This document shows positions 10,985 to 22,509 of a stretch of DNA of 64,000 bases, in pieces (within the stretch, counting starts at the first letter, position 1; each line of letters starts with the position of its first letter). Both the position numbers and the translations under genes were made by a program. This DNA comes from Sebastes aleutianus (lineage: Eukaryota > Chordata > Actinopteri > Perciformes > Sebastidae), in NCBI GenBank assembly GCA_916700875.1, contig CAKAKS010000060.1:28490189-28554188 (forward strand). Reading direction: 5' to 3'. The notes under the pieces are model-generated. The model ran no database searches. It was not told the DNA's origin and was given only the letters and a program-made list of their open reading frames with translations.

Positions 10985-12300
10985 ATGTTCTACACACTGA
11001 TGAGGAGCCGCAGATCACTCAGAAGAGCTCATGTGATTGGAAAAAATGTTGGATGTTTGTGACACTTGTGAGAAAGAGTAAACTGTTGGTCCAACAAACT
11101 TTCCCAGCCTGCGAGCCTCTACTTTGTGTCCTCCAAGAGATCCCCAGTGATCAATATTAAAGAGGGGAAGGACAGAGTTCCACCAAGGGCTCCGTGGATA
11201 AAACTGCACCCCTCCTCCCCCACTGGAGCGACTCTCCGAAAGCCTTGAGTTATATTCCTGTAATTAGCTAAGTATCCACACCGGCTCTCTCACACACAGA
11301 GCTCCTGCACGAGTCCCTGTCGGCTCCGTACGCTCATCCCTGTAGATAGAAGATGCAATCAGAAAAACAGCAACACGGGGAGGCGAGCAGGGCGTGGGGG
11401 AGCAAAAAAAAAAAAATCAACACATCAAAAAACAAACTTTAAACAATGACCCTGCTTCTCGTGCGCAACTTTTTTTCCCCTTACACCTAGCATTTTTTCT
11501 TCTGTCACGAGTATAAGGGGCAAGAGCAATGCATCCCTTTTTTCCTCTTCCAAGGATAATGATTTACAAAATGCCTCTCATCAAAGAATTCATTAACAAC
11601 GAACGTTAATTAAAAAATAAATGAGTAAACATCAATATCAAATCTCAGCACTGTGGAAGGGAATACATTATGCAGAGTAATGATGTTTGAAAGGGGCTTT
11701 AGCACCTCTGTGGGACTCTTTTAAACCCCTTACCTCTTAGGCAGTTGCTTATTTTGCAACCCTTTGTTGTTTAACAACAAAGAGAATGGGCTCTCATAAT
11801 GTTATATTAATCAGCGGATTAATATTTCAATTTGATTTGCTTTATAGTTGAGGTGCTGTTGGCATTTCCATTTTCCCTCCATATGTGCAGCGATGTTAAG
11901 TGGTATCATTACCATTTTCTACCTGGGGGTTCGGGGAGATAACAGGCACCAGTGATAGCTCTATTCTGTGGAGGGAGAGGGAGGTTTTTGGGGGGCGCTC
12001 ATGCATTTTTAAAGGCCGTGTTTGGTGTGCCTTCACATCCATTATTCTCCAATGTTGCATGCAAACAGCTGAGTCACAGCCTTTCTGGACGCCACAGGAC
12101 AACATGAAACAATAACGACTTCAGATTCAAAACGAGAGTGGCTGGTTCTAAAGGTGTCCGCTGACGTACAGTCAGAGAGGATTTATTTATTCTAAATTGT
12201 GTTTGACAACTATTGTTCCTGCAGGAGTCGGCAGATAAAGTCAAGTAATGTGTTATAATTGAAAAGGACACAGACCTGAGTGAGTCGTAATCTTGTTCCG
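10985..12300. promoter_or_regulatory. Repeat-poor block, candidate conserved non-coding element cluster
   Basis: It contains TTAATTAAAAAATAAATGAG near 11607, an inverted SOX-type palindrome at 11762-11782 and ATTAATCAGCGGATTAATATT near 11806. There are E-box and AP-1-like motifs (CAGCTGAGTCAC) near 12066. No dispersed-repeat signature is recognised. Regulatory function is inferred from texture only. Confidence 0.35.
11762..11782. promoter_or_regulatory. Inverted SOX-type palindrome
   Basis: Arms CTTTGTTGTT and AACAACAAAG are perfect reverse complements around a single T. Each arm carries the SOX core CTTTGT/ACAAAG, suiting a dimeric SOX site. Confidence 0.4.
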
Positions 12301-12540
12301 ATAGGGCCTTCCGTGAAGTGCGTCTTCATAGAATAACAAAAGTGTCTTTTTTAAACTTTAAAATGTTTACTTTTTATTGTCCAAATAACCCCAACCTGAT
12401 TCCTAGAAATCTGTGTTTTCAGTCCTCTTCAAAGTGAACTTCACTTTTGTCAGGAGCAAAAATGTCATCAGTGTAAAACAAGAAACAGCAAACAAAGTTA
12501 TAAGAAGACTAATTTCAACATCTGATCGCTGGCTGTCCGT

Positions 12541-12880
12541 TACAAGATAAGATAAGATCATTCTTTGTAAGTCCCAGGGCAGGGCAATTTGCAGTATTAC
12601 AGCAGCATAGGGGACAGTGCAAATAACAAGAGGCATCAGTTAAAAAACAAAACAAGATATAACAAGTAAGTAAGTCAACAATAAATATATAATAAATAAG
12701 TAAACAGTAAAGACTGAATGGTTCACATTATTGCACATATGAAATGTTGATTTGCATAGAATATTGATATTGCACGGTGGTATAAATTGATATTACAGAT
12801 GAATGAATGTGCAGTGTTTACTAGAAAAGAATACAAAATCAATTCAGGGCAAAGTGTAGCATCAAATGATGTCCTCATTC
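12541..12880 (-). repeat. LINE-type 3' tail
   Basis: It begins with the tandem AAGATAAGATAAGAT, followed by CATTCTTTGTAAGTCCCAGG and GGACAGTGCAAATAAC. On the minus strand this reads as the 3' end of a teleost LINE-type unit with a terminal short repeat. The family is inferred from recognition, with no ORF. Confidence 0.5.
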
Positions 12881-12892
12881 AGATGTATTTAT

Positions 12893-13601
12893 TAGGGCTG
12901 TCAAAGTTAACACGATAATAACGCGTTAACGCAAATTTGTTTTAATGCCACTTATTTCTTTAACGCATTAACATAACTTGCAATTTTTAGGTTGCAGCCG
13001 GGTCAGTTATACAGCTAGAGTGAAGATACTGACATCATATGAAACTAGAAAACCTAAAAAATCGATTGGTACCAACCATGTCAGACGGAGGTTATATAAC
13101 ACTCCAAATGTACGCCAAATTTTGGCAAGGACAAACTGGCATGACCTCAAGATATGTGAATGAAAATGGGTTCTATGGGTACCCACGAGTCTCCCCTTTA
13201 CAGACATGCCCACTTTATGATAATCACATGCAGTTTGGGGCAAGTCATAGTCAAGTCAGCACACTGACACACTGACAGCTGTTGTTGCCTGTTGGGCTGC
13301 AGTTTGCCATGTTATGATTTGAGCATATTTTTCATGCTAAATGCAGTACCTGTGAGGGTTTCTGGACAATATTTGTCATTGTTTTATGTTGTTAATTGAT
13401 TTCCAATAATAAATATATACATATATTTGCATATAGCAGGCATATTTGCCCACTCCTATTTTGATAAGAGTATTAATTACGTGACAAATCTCCCTTTAAG
13501 GTACATTTTGAACAGATAAAAAATGTGCATTTAATTGTGATTAACTATGGACGATCATACGATTAATCGTGAATAAATATTTGAATTGATTGACTATCCT
13601 T
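12893..13601 (+). mobile_element. Non-autonomous hAT-type element, 709 bp (family C copy 2)
   Basis: It starts TAGGGCTGTCAAAG and ends in a decayed TTGACTATCCTT. Flanks GTATTTAT (12885-12892) and GTAGTTAT (13602-13609) are an 8-bp duplication with one mismatch. The interior matches 6883-7578 closely, including the TTACAGACATGCCCACTTTA block. Confidence 0.8.
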
Positions 13602-13609
13602 GTAGTTAT

Positions 13610-14146
13610 CCATATGTGATATGAAGAGGAGAAAAGGTAAATTAGAGAAAAGATAACACATCAAATGTACAACAGTTAAGAGTTATCTTTTTCCAAAAAG
13701 ATGGCTTAGACTTTTATTTTATTTTTTACAGTTCTCTCATTTTCTGCACAATTTATTCACTCTTTGTCCGATTAAAAAAGGTTTCTGAAGTTAAAGCGGT
13801 TACTGCAAAAACTCTTTATACAAGGTATTTCATTTCATATTATGGTTTGAAGCAAATAACATTAACTGTTTTGAACAGATGTTAATAGAACAAATGTAGA
13901 CCGCCAGCCTCTGATGGTGTACGACCTTTTATTTTCTGTCAGGTGGAAGTACCTCCAGTTACTCAGAGCTTCATGATGATCAACACAAGTCCAGTCGGAG
14001 TACACAATAATTATATATTTATACACGGAAAAAAATGAAAGTGGTTTGTTGTGAGTTTGTGGAGTTTGGCCTGAGCTGACATTAGATTCCCAGTCCAGCC
14101 CTGGTCATAATACATTTATTGTATCAGTCCGTAAGAGTAAATGGAA
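13610..14146. other. AT-rich DNA, nothing recognised
   Basis: No repeat, RNA or coding signature was recognised. Confidence 0.4.
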
Positions 14147-14154
14147 GTTTGTGG

Positions 14155-14500
14155 TTAGGATGTCGCGATATACTGGTACTGTCATTTAAAAATGAAATCT
14201 TGATATCATGTCAATAATCCTCATATGATTTTAAATAATCCAGAGCCTCTTAAATATTTTGTTATATACACAGTCATGGTTACAGACTCAATCTCCACCT
14301 CCCCACACTCGTATTTTGAGTGTAATTCATTTGCCAAAAAGGAGACAAAATGCATGATAAACAAAGTTAAAGATGAATTTTACAGTTAGCAATATATATT
14401 TTAATCTTCTATAGATATCGCGATAATATCGTTATCGTGAATTCTTTTGTCCACGATAATCCTGTAGTGAAAATCTGATATATATATCATGACATCCCTA
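14155..14500 (+). mobile_element. Complete hAT-type miniature element, 346 bp
   Basis: The left end TTAGGATGTCGCGATATA and right end TATATCATGACATCCCTA are imperfect inverted repeats. GTTTGTGG is duplicated exactly on both sides (14147-14154 and 14501-14508), the 8-bp hAT signature. The interior near 14412-14460 carries alternating CGATAAT/ATCGTG palindromic sequence. It has no coding capacity. Confidence 0.85.
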
Positions 14501-14509
14501 GTTTGTGGC

Positions 14510-16080
14510 TACACCTCAAACACAATGCACAAATCACTGTTGTGTTACACTTTTGATCAGTCTTTTCCTGTGTTGTCCCACTGCAACATTACCTCCATAA
14601 ATATGTTAACAAGTTGCAAGTTTGACTATCATGAAGCACAAATCTGTGGATGGCCGAAGAGGAAATGTAAATAGTGTTTTGTTTGTTTTCTCCGGAAAGT
14701 TACATGCTGGTTTGGTGAGATCACAAAATCTCAAAAAAGAAACTCATCTCAAATATCAAATTGTCAAAAACGTTTTCTGTGATCACAGAATCATTATTTT
14801 GTAAACTCAGAAGGTTTTGTTGTTACAGTATAATCATTATGCACGTGTCCTCTCAGGTCTTCCATACAGTTGTCTCCTGAATACTGCACTGTTTGTTGAT
14901 TATTTATTTATTTATTTATTTATAAGCTTCAATTAACTTTTGTTAATTGTAGTCTACTAGCGGAAGTCAGGTGACGTTGTACAGCCTTAGATTGCCACAA
15001 ACTGACAATAAAACCATATGCGTCGCTGAGGGATGATGAGGTTTGGGGCACTCTAAGAGCTCCTCCAAAAACAACACAAAGTGCTGTATAGTTCCCAATA
15101 TTTAAGCTAATCTTAAAAGGCCACCCTCTGCTGCTAAAAACACAACCTGTATGATCGGCGTCAACTTTGCTTTGCTCTTCAGCCTCCAGCTAATCACATC
15201 CTATCAGCAGTACACGTCTTAAGGAAAACAGACAAGCAATTAGGACACGGATTATTTGTCATAAACACCATTCGCTGCCATGCAAATGCAACATAATTGC
15301 CCAGCAGACCTTGAGTGACAAGTCATTAGATGATTGTTCACAACGGTTGATTACGATGTGACAGGCGTGTCTCGCTGGATACATAACTGAAGTAAAGTAT
15401 TGACATCATTTCTAAAGGCCTCTGCTCATCATCACATCCGAACTCCTCGATAAACAGCGGCACTGCTACGGCGCAAATATTTCCTTTTTTTAATTTATTA
15501 TTTGTGCAACGTTTCCTTGTAGCAGTCAGTTCAGTGTGTGAGGATAACGTGCACACTGGGTTCGACTACTTCTGATTTTAAGCTTGTGGTTGTTCTCATC
15601 CGTACAGAAGGACTTTATATCAATTTGTACACAATTTTAGTACAACGCAGGAGGACAGTGCTCGTAAAACATACAGGCAACGTCTAAAAGACTGGCCTAG
15701 TCAGTTACATTACCTCAATGCAACTGAACATGCATTTTATTTGCTCGAGACTAGCCCAAATATTAGCAACTAAAGATGACCACATCCCCAGGGAAGATAC
15801 TGAAAGTCTGCAGGGACAGAGACGTCACTGACTAAAAATAATTTGACACCAAATATGAAATATTTCAACTTCATTTAACTTGTGCAGTTGCTTTCTGTGC
15901 CGTAAAATGTGTATTCAAAGGCTCCTGCGGGTCCTGTGACGATCATCTGATGTGAATGTGAATGTACGGTAAACACCCAAATTAAAGCTGCATTTCTCAC
16001 AGCAGACATTTTGACTTGTCATAATAGAAAAAGCACAGGTGTTACACATAACACTTACAATGGCTCTGTTCTATTAACGT
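14510..16080. other. Non-coding DNA, partly candidate regulatory
   Basis: A (TTTA)n run lies at about 14905-14932. 15170-15350 is repeat-poor with CAGCTAATCACATCC, CAAGCAATTAGGAC and an octamer ATGCAAAT at 15280-15287. The rest is unremarkable. Confidence 0.3.
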
Positions 16081-16084
16081 GTCC

Positions 16085-16540
16085 CAGTAAGCCGTGACGG
16101 TGAGTCAGCATGCTCAACCAAAACGTTCTCATCCCAACTCGTCATACCGCCGCTTTGTCACGCCCACTTTAGGTTTAGGCAACAAAACCTTAGTTAGTTA
16201 GGTTCAGGAAAAAACTACATGCTTGGGCTTTAAACTACTAAACTGGTTAAGTGAAGATGCCACTGAACGTTGTGAACACGGGACATGAACAAACTGCTAA
16301 CTATGATGTGAAAGTGAAACGTAATGCGTGTGACACAAACAGCGGTCTCCTGGATGACAGCCTTGTGTTTGTAGGACCCATCCTCCTCCCCTCCCACCTG
16401 CCCGATGTGTGTCTTTTTCCTTTTTTAAACTACATGACTACACTCCCGGTACACCTTCTCTGAACAATTACTGTTGTCGATGCCGACGGCCGTGACAAAG
16501 CGTCGGTATTTGACGCCCTGCGAATGAGAACGGGCTGAAA
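16085..16540 (+). mobile_element. Family A fragment, copy 3
   Basis: It has CAAAACGTTCTCATCCC at the left and GAATGAGAACGGGCTG at the right, with TTTAGGCAACAAAACC and GGTTCAGGAAAA, and a GACACAAACAGCGGTCTCC block. Left and right ends form inverted GAGAACG-type termini. Confidence 0.55.
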
Positions 16541-16544
16541 CAAC

Positions 16545-17184
16545 ACTAGGACCCTGAAACTGAAGCAGCTAAATGGAATTCAGCCATCATTAATATTATT
16601 ATTTTTACACCTGTGCTTTTCATATTGTGACATTTCAAAATGTCTTTAATAAAAGAGGCCTGTCTGCACTTAAACTACCTATGACTCAAAGTCACAATAA
16701 GATTAAATAACATTAATAATAATTTAATAAGAAAACTTATTGAAATTAAAATTAATTCATAATAATATAAGATAAAGTATGATATAATATATTAGTTGTA
16801 AAGTAAAGCAAAATGACTGCAGAAAATAAGTATACTTAATATATACAGTAAAGTTCTGTTAAGCTCATTATTTTGCTAATTAAGTTTCTTGATTCACTTT
16901 CCAACTTTGTGCACGTGACTAAATTGTGTTTTTGCTCCTCATTTAAAAAGCAGATGTTTGTGTTGACAGGCGCCAAACATCTGTAATATTTTTCATTGAT
17001 TATTTGATTTGTTTTTCATTATTTCTAATAAGTGTTTTCTAAAAAAGGATTCCTCAGGGTCAGCACACACATCATCCTCTAATAAATCACTCATTCTTTC
17101 TAAATACCACAGTGACTCCCGTGTCTACATCTGTGTATAGGTGTGTGTCTATGTGCCTGCAGCGACACGCCTGTTAACATGCAT

Positions 17185-17215
<31 letters not shown>
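16545..17215. other. AT-rich DNA with a (TG)n microsatellite
   Basis: The microsatellite lies at 17183-17217 (alternating TG with TA interruptions). The rest is AT-rich without recognised features. Confidence 0.6.
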
Positions 17216-17216
<1 letters not shown>

Positions 17217-17219
17217 ATG

Positions 17220-19420
17220 AGCACGTGCACTTCTGCCCTTCATAATCAGGGGTCTGAAAGAGCCCCCTCTCTGCCAGTGAATTGCTCACAGCTGTGGGCC
17301 CCTTGTCGCGCTGGCAGCCTCGGCCCTGTCATCGTGCGTCCGCCTATCTGACCTGCTAATTTGGAGCATATGTAAGTGCTCTTAAAGTGGCGGGCCTTTT
17401 GACATGCCACAAACAGCAGCTGTGGCAGCTGCCCCGAAGGAAAGCTTTATTTAATTCAATTACATCTTTTGGAGATATGTAAACGAGGAGCTGAGGGGCT
17501 GGGAGAGGAGAGGGGAGGAGGAGGAGGGAAAGGTGGGTGATGAGGGAGGAGAGAGGAGGACAGGGGGGTGGTCTGTCCTTACCTATCCTCATCACCCCCC
17601 TTCTCGTGTCCCTCCACCCTACCTCCTCACCATCACCCCCTTTCCAACTTGAAACCCAAAAGTGTCGAGGCCCAGGTGGCTTGATAGGCAAATGATTGGG
17701 TGAGTAACTGTCGCAAAAGCCCCTCACCTCCCCTCCTCAGACCCCCTTCACCCCCCCTTTACTGCTCACTGTCTCTCCAGCGGGGGGAGTCTGAGGGGGG
17801 ATAATCAGGGTCAGGATCCTCTGCCACACTGATCAGTACGTCTCAACCCCCGGGCAGCCCTGCAATTAATGCGCCGTTGAAAGGGAGCGAAAATATTCAC
17901 CATCTGGCAATTAGGGCTCATAGGCTCCCTCTTTCTGTCTCTCCTCCTCTTCTGGGCTTTAAATGTAATTGTGATCTTATTCTTGTTCCAGCTCCAGCGC
18001 CTCGCACTGGCCCAAGGCCCATTTGCCGCTCCGAGGGTCTATATAGGAATGAACGAACTCAGGATCGCAATCCAGGGCAATTCAGAAACCCCTCTCAGTC
18101 CCAAAATGGAGACGTAATAACGACCCTTCTTGTCATTTTTTTTTCTCCCTCCCCTCCTCGCTCTGCGGAGGATTCATCCCATCTCTTGCTCTTCCAGCCC
18201 CAGCTGCTGCTGGCCTGAAAAGGGGCTTGAAAGAGACTGGTGTCATCATGATCAAATTAACTCTTTCTCTCTGGATGGGAGCAAAGGTTGTCAATGGTAC
18301 TGTCGTCTGTAGTCGGGTTTTTTTTAACACATCAATGATGTTATGATTAGTCATTTTGCTGCCGACAATGGCCGCCAAATGCGCGTGAATGCCCTTTCCC
18401 GTCAAAGAGGAGCGGAGGGCTGTTGAAAGACATTGATTTTGAGAGAAGTCAGACATCTTTCCAGTTTATTTCTCTCCTCTCCTCCTCTCCTCTCCACATT
18501 GTGAAATTCAAATCTGGGTATGACAAATAGAGTGATTACGCTCACCATTGATCTGGCTAGTTTTGAGTTGCAAATGTGCAACCTCGACATTTGGCTAGTG
18601 CGAGTCAAGGTCTCGGGGACAATGGAGAAGCAAATTTGAGGAAGTAGTAGGTGGCAGATACCGCACACAGGCAGCAGGGAGAGATGCTGCACAGAAAAGC
18701 CGAGGCCAAGAGGGTTTCCCATTAATCAAGAAATGTATTTTCTTTTGGTAACATCGAGACGTGAGGATGTTCCAAATGTTCAATCAAAAAAGGAGAAAAC
18801 GAAAAATAAAACCCTTGTTGCTTTGTTCCTTCATGTTTCTCATGTTAAGGTCAGCGTTTGTCGATCCGCTGACCTCAATCTCTCTCCGTTTTTAATTGCC
18901 ACCATCCCTACAGCAAGCCGCCGCCATTGTGCTTTCCTGTAAAGCGATAATTACACATATTGAATTATTAACAGTCATTATCAAAGCTTTGTGCTTAACT
19001 TGTTTTGTTGTAGCGTAAGGTTCCTGTGATGTCGGGCAGTCATTACTTATTAACAGACTGGATACTTTCCCCCCCAGTTGCCGTGTGTCGACGCATGGCG
19101 TTAATGACGCGCTCATCCTGTTTGCCCCCTCTTGAGCTCCGACTAAACGGCAGAAATAATATTGGGGTTACGCTGAGGAAAATAAGCATTGCAAAAATGA
19201 GTATTTATTGGCTCAGATGGAATCATTATCATAAAGGGAGATTAATTAAACCAGTATTTTGAATTAACTGTTTACATAGCAGAGGAGCGTTTTTAATCTA
19301 GGCTGAGATTTTCTTCAGGGAGACGCCCGATTACCATTTGAACGCAGGCGGACGACCAACCAGAGCATTAACCTACATTATATCGCTGCCAGGTGACAAC
19401 CTTGCATCTCCATGATGTAA
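17220..19420. promoter_or_regulatory. Long repeat-poor, enhancer-like block
   Basis: About 2.2 kb with no recognised dispersed repeat, GC-richer than its surroundings. Notable stretches are CAGCAGCTGTGGCAGCTG (paired CAGCTG E-boxes, 17412-17430), TTTAATTCAATTACATC (17449) and CTGGCAATTAGGGC (17903). Others are GGCGTTAATGACGCGC (19097), AGGGAGATTAATTAAACC (19236) and low-complexity GGAGGA tracts at 17500-17560. This texture is typical of vertebrate conserved non-coding elements near developmental genes. Frames on either strand lack domains. Confidence 0.4.
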
Positions 19421-19424
19421 TCTT

Positions 19425-19690
19425 TGACAATTTAGTACAGTAGCTGTTGAACAATAGTTAGCAAATGAACAGAGTGGTTGAAACAGGATGTTACACTGCA
19501 CCTTTAACAGTTAAATAACATCATGTTTAAAATCTATTCAAAAGATCATATGAGTGTCTGTTAAGGGGTTGAGAAACACTGATGTGAAGGAAAAAGTGAT
19601 CTTTCAGAGTCAATTCAAAAATACAATTCTGTTCCAGTAATTTTTAATTACTGAATAGTACAAATCAGAAAGTTCACAGGCTTTTGTACA
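19425..19690. other. AT-rich DNA, nothing recognised
   Basis: No repeat, RNA or coding signature was recognised. Confidence 0.4.
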
Positions 19691-19899
19691 GAACTAAATA
19701 GAATAGGAGTAGAACAGACATTCCCATTCAAATCAACATAGCAGGATGGTCAGTGTGGCGGACGTTTCTATACCGTTGCAAAGACCGTGGTAACGCCCTG
19801 TCAATCACAAAGTAGCCACGCCCTCAATCTTAACGTCTATTCGACTCTAAATGGGACCATAATTTACTAAATGAACATCATGCTGTATAGAAGAAGACT

Positions 19900-20120
19900 T
19901 GAAACTAGCGATTGAAACCATAAACTCATGTTTACAATGTTTACTGAGGTAATAAATCAAGTGAGAAGTAGGCTCATTTTCTCATAGACTTCTATACAAT
20001 CAGACTTCTTATTGCAACCAGAGGAGTCGCCCCCTGCTGGCTATTAGAAAGAATGCAAGTGTAAGATACTTCAGCATTGGCTTCACTTTTGAGAACCGCA
20101 GGTTGGCCACTGTTCCATAT
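19900..20120 (+). repeat. Dispersed repeat family E, copy 1
   Basis: Contains ACCAGAGGAGTCGCCCCCTG, AGAAAGAATGCAAGTGTAAG and ATTGGCTTCACTTTTGAGA, matching 46700-46800 in reverse. Confidence 0.6.
20027..20040 (-). promoter_or_regulatory. Candidate CTCF-type motif inside a repeat
   Basis: The minus strand reads CCAGCAGGGGGCGA, matching 13 of 14 positions of the CTCF core as I know it. It sits in family E. Confidence 0.35.
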
Positions 20121-20438
20121 AAACTTCCGTATAAACCGACTTGCGGAAAGTTGCGGACTCACCGGGACTCATTCATGCCGGCGTGGGAACAAAAGCGTCA
20201 GCCTTGGCTGTCCCTTGCATAGATATTGACTGTGTCTTAATTCAGCTTTCGATTCGGCTCTGTGACTACCGGCTGCCGGCTTAGCGGCGGAGCAACAATG
20301 TGGCACACTTTACGGCCCCACTTAGGTGTGTTGTCACCATAACAACTACCAACAAACGCCACTTTCTTTTGAACTAGAAAACAATTCAATGTCCGTTCTA
20401 CTCCTATTCTATTTCTATGGTCAGTACACTCTAAATCA

Positions 20439-20462
20439 TATATACAGTATATACTGTATATA
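20439..20462. repeat. 24-bp perfect palindrome
   Basis: TATATACAGTAT is followed directly by its reverse complement ATACTGTATATA. Confidence 0.9.
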
Positions 20463-20464
20463 AT

Positions 20465-21385
20465 ACATAACAAACTCTCTATAAGACAAAACAAGTCACA
20501 TTGTACTTTAATTGGACAGCAACACGTCTGTAATAAATTGCATGTATCTTCCACCATCATCATTTTAAAGAAAGCTGCGTGTCAGTGGAGGAAAGTATGA
20601 CCACAGACTTTCTTATTTTAACCATCCCAAGGTTGAAAACAGACTTGTAAAAGTTGCAGGTAAAAATACATCTTCATAAACAGCCACTTTAATTTGATTA
20701 CACATAAACCTCTCCTCTCAAAACACTGCAACAGAATGATTCGTGTCACATTTACAGCATGTGAAATGGACGAAAACAGGCGGCCACAAAACAGGTCTTA
20801 AAGCGTTGCCTAACTTTAGGCTCTCAGGTGAATGCTTGTGGACAGGTACTCCTGAAATGACCTTCAAAACCAACCAACTGCCTCTAAATCCAGCTCCATC
20901 CAAATGGAATGAGATGGAAATAGAAAGACAAACATTGAGGGCAGAAACCGTGACAGACAACCGTGCAGGGAGGGGTTATAAAAATGGCACGCAGGTCACA
21001 GAGATATCTCCTGGAAATAACCCAGGATCCTGGAAAAAGCATGTCGAAACAACATATCAGGTGTGAGAGGGACAGACTGCGGCTGTGGGAAGAGGAGCTT
21101 TCATAAGCACTTAAACAAATCGCAGGCGGGTCGACCACACACGCTGGAGGTGGGGAGAAACGCCGCGGCACTTCAACACAGGGCTTTTTTGCACATGCAA
21201 ATGTGGAGCTGGTGTGAGTGGCACGCCAAGCTGCAGCCAGGCTGAGAGAGAAAGAGAGCCAGGATGAACCCTCACCTGCAGGACCTCCACCCAACCAACC
21301 CCAAACCACATCCACTTTGTTCTTCTCTTATTCTCCTTTCCGCTCTTTTGTTGCTCTATATTTGGTTAATGTCACCAACCATCAA
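20465..21385. other. Non-coding DNA, nothing recognised
   Basis: Moderate-GC sequence with overlapping short frames on both strands (up to 143 codons at 20884-21315 minus). None has a recognisable domain. Confidence 0.35.
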
Positions 21386-21387
21386 CG

Positions 21388-21545
21388 GTGGAGGAAGTAT
21401 TCACATCCTTTATGTTAGTAAAAACAATATATATAACGCAATATAAAATACTCTGTTACAAGTAAAAGTCCTGTATTCAAAATTATATATTACATGTATT
21501 ACTATTACTGATGCTTTAATGTGGATACAGCATTTAAATGGTCAT
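21388..21545 (+). mobile_element. Family B fragment, copy 2 (left half)
   Basis: GGTGGAGGAAGTATTCACATCC followed by ACAAGTAAAAGTCCTG matches the left half of 25785-26248. Confidence 0.55.
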
Positions 21546-21563
21546 GGTGGAGATGATTTTAAT

Positions 21564-21741
21564 TAGGGCTGTCAAAGTTAACGCGATAACGCTACAGTAC
21601 CTGTGAGGGTTTCTGTACAATATTTGTCATTTGTGTTGTCACTTGATTTCCAATAATAAATATACATACATTTGCATAATATCCATGTCGTTAAGAGTAT
21701 TAAATACTTGACAAATCTCGCTTTAAGGTACATTTTGGACA
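21564..21741 (+). mobile_element. Internally deleted hAT-type element (family C copy 3)
   Basis: It starts TAGGGCTGTCAAAGTTAACG and then jumps to the CAGTACCTGTGAGGGTTTCT block, which lies about 440 bp into the other copies. The right end is lost at ACATTTTGGACAG. Confidence 0.75.
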
Positions 21742-22500
21742 GTGGTTGTTGTTTATTTACACTAGTTACGATGTCAAGGTTGTTTCGTTACATTATTATT
21801 TTAGCACAAACCATGATGTCTTCTCTAACCTCAACCAAGTAGTTCTGTTTGCCTAAACCTAACCAATCGTTTCACAACGTTAACCACAAAGCATTGTGCA
21901 TTTCTGCAAGCGTGATACAAGGCTGATATGAAACGTATTTATGAAATGTATTTATGGCTCAGAAATGTTGACATTCAACGTATCCTGTGGTTTTCAGAAA
22001 CGTACAATGCCAACAGTTTCTCTGCCTAACTGGGTTGCAAATACATATAGTGGAGTAAAAAGTCTGTAAGCTATACCTACGAAAAGTAATGCACTATAAT
22101 TCGTATATGCCATGAAATCAATTGTATGTAATCCATGTAGCTGTGAAAAAGGAAGTATAAAGGAAGTATAAAGGGCAAAAAATGGCACGTAGGGAGGAGG
22201 TCAGGGTGGATGGGTGGGTCAAAAAACAACAGACTTTGGCCCAGGAGACCAGTGAGAAACCAGAAGTCAACGTTGAATTATTTGTCATGTAACTTCCATA
22301 CTTAAATTACGCCACTTCCAGAGTTATTTCAACCCAAACCGCAATCTTTTCCTAAACCTAACTAAGTTGTTTCCTGTGAAGACAGAAGTTTGTTTTGAAA
22401 AGACTGGAGCGGAAATTGACACATGTTGCTGGACATTCGTAGGAAAACGCACAAAAAATGAGGAATACCTTTTCGTAAGATATCATACGGCCGTTGTATG
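21742..22500 (+). mobile_element. Family A copy 4, rearranged
   Basis: Blocks TTAGCACAAACCATGATG, CTAAACCTAACCAATCG and AGGAGACCAGTGAGAAACC occur here, as do CTAAACCTAACTAAG and GGACATTCGTAGGAAAACGC. The last two are reversed relative to 36990-37150. Confidence 0.55.
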
Positions 22501-22509
22501 AGAATATGT

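Larger units (their letters stand above)
19696..20414. mobile_element. 719-bp element with 27-bp terminal inverted repeats
   Basis: The left end 19696-19722 and right end 20388-20414 are inverted copies with one mismatch, core AATAGGAGTAGAAC. The same end sequence appears once more at 52754-52778. The interior includes another dispersed repeat (19900-20120), suggesting a nested insertion. No coding capacity. The superfamily is not assigned. Confidence 0.75.

Noticed and set aside
17356..17727. 123-codon minus frame, Pro/Ser/Leu-rich
   Set aside because: Follows a GGAGGA low-complexity tract; no domain.
20884..21315. 143-codon minus frame with hydrophobic Ser/Leu-rich content
   Set aside because: No recognisable domain, overlapped by other frames on both strands and without splice or promoter context.
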